Origin: Paratractidigestivibacter sp963591565
Lineage (GTDB): Bacteria > Actinomycetota > Coriobacteriia > Coriobacteriales > Atopobiaceae
Reading direction: 5' to 3'
NCBI GenBank assembly: GCA_963591565.1
Contig: CAVAUD010000039.1
Span: 1-16,515, forward strand
DNA: 16,515 nucleotides
Positions 14,672-16,515 of the stretch are shown here, in pieces. The notes under the pieces are model-generated. The model was not told where the DNA came from. It saw only the letters and a program-made list of their open reading frames with translations, and made no database searches. The translations under genes and the position numbers were made by a program. Position 1 is the stretch's first letter. The number at the start of each line of letters is the position of its first letter.

Positions 14672-15247
14672 GTGGAATCAACCGAGATAAGCTCCGCGAG
14701 GAGCAAGCAGATCGTCGATGCCGCCAGGGAGCTTTTTGGCGAGAAGGGCATCGCGCGCACCTCGGTTAAGGACATCACCGAGAAGGCCGGCATCACGCGC
14801 AGCCTCTTCTACCACTACTTCGACGACAAAGAGGCCGTGACCGGCGCGGTTTTGGACGGCTACGTCGAGGGCTTCATCGGCGCGGTCAAGGAGTGGAACG
14901 AGCAGCGCGCCGAGGGCGACGTGGCCGGCGCCCTGCGTGACTGCGTCGACATGTTCACGGCGCTTTTGCTCGAGCGCGACACCTTTAGGCAGCTGCTCTT
15001 GAAGCCCGAGAATGCGGCGCTTTACCTGCGCTTTTCTCAGCATAGCGCCGACGCCCTGGCGCGCTATTTCACCGACACCACCGCAGTCGACTACGCGGCG
15101 AAGCACAAGATGGAGATCGTGAACGTCTACGACACGTTCTACCTGCTGATCTTTGGGCTTGTCGGCTACGTGAGGGCGAACCCCGAGGCGCCCAAGGAGG
15201 TCATCGCCGACCTTATCGCCAAGACCCTGCACCTGGATTTGGAGTAG
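14672..15247 (+). CDS. TetR/AcrR-family transcriptional regulator (operator upstream)
   Basis: The 191-residue protein begins with a typical TetR DNA-binding domain: ARSKQIVDAARELFGEKG (9-26), then the helix-turn-helix TSVKDITEKAGITRSLFYHYF (30-50) and the usual DDKEAV. The C-terminal ligand domain is helical and not assignable to a subfamily. The start is a GTG at 14672, supported by GAAGAGGT about 9 bases upstream; no earlier ATG fits. The strong inverted repeat over its promoter implies autorepression. The membrane-protein gene lies 102 bases downstream on the same strand with no terminator between, so it is probably the co-transcribed target. The inducer is unknown. Confidence 0.92.
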   Translation: MESTEISSARSKQIVDAARELFGEKGIARTSVKDITEKAGITRSLFYHYFDDKEAVTGAVLDGYVEGFIGAVKEWNEQRAEGDVAGALRDCVDMFTALLLERDTFRQLLLKPENAALYLRFSQHSADALARYFTDTTAVDYAAKHKMEIVNVYDTFYLLIFGLVGYVRANPEAPKEVIADLIAKTLHLDLE

Positions 15248-15254
15248 GGGAGGG

Positions 15255-15325
15255 GCCGGCGCGCGGAAGGGAAAAGCGCGGCCGGCTGCCTATAAAGCCA
15301 AAGCCACGGGCCGTGCGCGCCCGTG
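15255..15325 (+). other. Two hairpins between the TetR and membrane-protein genes
   Basis: Stem 1 is GCCGGCGCGC (15255-15264) with GCGCGGCCGGC (15276-15286), one bulged G and an A/G-rich loop. Stem 2 is CACGGGC (15305-15311) with GCCCGTG (15319-15325). TATAAA at 15291-15296 lies between them but lacks a -35. No T run follows, so these may stabilise a processed message or tune expression rather than terminate it. Confidence 0.4.
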
Positions 15326-15349
15326 TAAGGAAAAGGAGAGAGGAAAGAA

Positions 15350-16357
15350 ATGCTGTTCGACGTTTGGAGTTCCAACACGGTTTACCACTGGCTCGGTTGG
15401 GCCATGGTGTTCGTGGGCCTTATCGTGGCCAACGAGATCGGCCGCCGCACCAAGATCGGCGCGGCAATCATCTTTGGCGTGGCGCCTCTTGCCATGACCA
15501 TCTACTGCGCGGCCATCGCCTTTGGCGTGGCGAGCGGCGCCGAGTGGGCGCTCACCAACCCGACCCACATCTACCAGAACAGCTGGTTCCACTACGCCAA
15601 GGTCTACGCGGCGCTGGCCGGTTGCTGGGGCTTTATCGCCATTAAGTACCAGTGGGGCAAGATCGGCAAGGCGCGCTGGTTCCGCGCGTACCCGTTCTTG
15701 ATCGTGGCCATCAACATCATGATCGCCGTGTGCTCGGATTTCGAGAGCGCCTACCACTTCTTCGCCCTGGGCGAGACGACCTGGGTGACCTCTGAGGGCG
15801 CCACGCAGCTCGCCGGCTGGAACAACGTGTTCAACGGCATCGCCGGCATCATCAACATCTTCTGCATGACCGGTTGGTGGAGCGTCTACGCCTCTGACGA
15901 CAAGTCCGACATGCTGTGGCCCGACATGACCTGGGTCTACATCGTCGCCTACGACATCTGGAACTTCTGCTACACCTACAACTGCCTGCCGACGCACTCC
16001 TGGTACTGCGGCTTCGCGCTGCTGCTCGCGCCGACCGTGGCCAACTTCTTCTGGAACAAGGGCGGCTGGATCCAGAACCGCGCCTTCACCCTGGCCATTT
16101 GGTGCATGTTCGCGCAGGTGTTCCCGTACTTCCAGGAGGAGTCCATCTTCGTGACCCACTCCAACCTGAACCCCAACGCCGCGCTGGCCGTTTCGATTGT
16201 GGCCCTTGTCGCCAACGTCGCCGCGATCATCTACATCGGCTACCGCGCCAAGAAGCTTGGCCGCAACCCCTACAAGCAGGACGTCTTTGAGGGGACCAAG
16301 GATTGGGAAGAGGCGACCGCCCGCCGCGGCGCCGTGGATTACGCCCACGCCGAGTAG
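15350..16357 (+). CDS. Polytopic membrane protein of unknown function (DUF5692-like)
   Basis: The 335-residue protein has about nine hydrophobic segments (roughly 12-30, 36-58, 84-99, 114-129, 157-175, 194-211, 218-234, 245-260, 277-297) and a charged cytoplasmic tail. I recall this type as DUF5692, common in Coriobacteriia, but cannot verify that. It is unusually rich in Trp, Tyr and Phe and carries polar residues in or beside helices: Asp130 and Glu132 (CSDFESAYHF), Asn158/159/162 (GWNNVFNG), Asp202 and Asn205 (YDIWNFCYTYN). Such patterns suit a small-molecule or ion pathway, but no transporter family is recognised. AAAAGGAGAGAGG gives strong translation initiation. It follows a TetR gene with an operator and ends at a strong terminator, so a regulator-plus-effector unit is inferred. 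Confidence 0.85.
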   Translation: MLFDVWSSNTVYHWLGWAMVFVGLIVANEIGRRTKIGAAIIFGVAPLAMTIYCAAIAFGVASGAEWALTNPTHIYQNSWFHYAKVYAALAGCWGFIAIKYQWGKIGKARWFRAYPFLIVAINIMIAVCSDFESAYHFFALGETTWVTSEGATQLAGWNNVFNGIAGIINIFCMTGWWSVYASDDKSDMLWPDMTWVYIVAYDIWNFCYTYNCLPTHSWYCGFALLLAPTVANFFWNKGGWIQNRAFTLAIWCMFAQVFPYFQEESIFVTHSNLNPNAALAVSIVALVANVAAIIYIGYRAKKLGRNPYKQDVFEGTKDWEEATARRGAVDYAHAE

Positions 16358-16391
16358 TGTTTTTGCCCGCTAGCCGGGTTACGTAACGGGA

Positions 16392-16428
16392 GGGGGACCG
16401 TCGCAAGCGCGCGACGGTCCCCCTTTTT
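16392..16428 (+). terminator. Rho-independent terminator after the membrane-protein gene
   Basis: GGGGGACCGTCGC (16392-16404) pairs perfectly with GCGACGGTCCCCC (16411-16423) around a 6-base loop and is followed by TTTTT (16424-16428). It lies 34 bases past the stop codon and closes the TetR/membrane-protein unit. Confidence 0.93.
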
Positions 16429-16491
16429 GTGTCTACAGGGCTGCTGACGGTAAACCTTTTGGATGGGGCCAGGGCTGCACGTGCGTTCTCC

Positions 16492-16497
16492 TATACT
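16492..16497 (+). promoter_or_regulatory. Possible -10 element at the window end
   Basis: TATACT lies about 20 bases from the right edge, beyond the last terminator, and may serve a gene starting outside the window. No -35 match is visible at the right distance, so this is weak. Confidence 0.2.
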
Positions 16498-16515
16498 GGT
16501 GCAGATTGCCAAAAT

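Overview
The window is about 16.5 kb of GC-rich bacterial chromosome. The gene content fits a high-GC actinobacterium, most likely class Coriobacteriia (gut Eggerthellales or Olsenella/Collinsella-like lineages). The clues are a Tat/lipobox esterase, a DUF3516-type DEAD helicase, a HelD-family motor, a membrane protein I recall as DUF5692, and strong GC bias at third codon positions. This assignment is inference; no rRNA or species marker is present. I see no tRNA, rRNA, CRISPR, transposase or phage gene, and no gene is cut by a window edge.

Layout, left to right. A TetR-family regulator (minus strand, closed by a strong terminator) diverges from a secreted Tat-lipoprotein esterase. A three-gene minus-strand operon follows, encoding a MacAB-like efflux system (adaptor, ATPase, permease; 4-base gap and 4-base overlap). 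A HelD-like RNA polymerase-recycling helicase (minus) diverges from a GtrA flippase-like protein (plus). A GtrB/DPM-type glycosyltransferase (minus) diverges from a YdjC/ChbG-type carbohydrate deacetylase (plus). A large DEAD/DEAH helicase (minus) diverges from a nitroreductase (plus). The nitroreductase is followed by a second TetR regulator and a nine-helix membrane protein of unknown function, ended by a strong terminator.

Functional groupings. GtrA, the glycosyltransferase and the deacetylase probably act on one lipid-linked sugar used to decorate the cell envelope, although they sit in three transcripts. The second TetR gene has a promoter directly overlapped by a 31-base near-perfect inverted repeat, a clear candidate operator that probably also controls the downstream membrane protein.

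The least ordinary signals lie between genes. The gap after gtrA holds four copies of a 25-base motif, arranged as two 40-base-period tandem pairs in inverted orientation. A second repeat family occurs three times, downstream of gtrA, of the deacetylase and of the large helicase. Two of its copies carry a hairpin whose stem differs at three base pairs, all compensated, which is good evidence that the structure is selected. The copies between deacetylase and helicase form a large cruciform-like inverted repeat with alternative, mutually exclusive inner hairpins. A 391-base gap before the nitroreductase is also rich in stem-loops and has no identified function.
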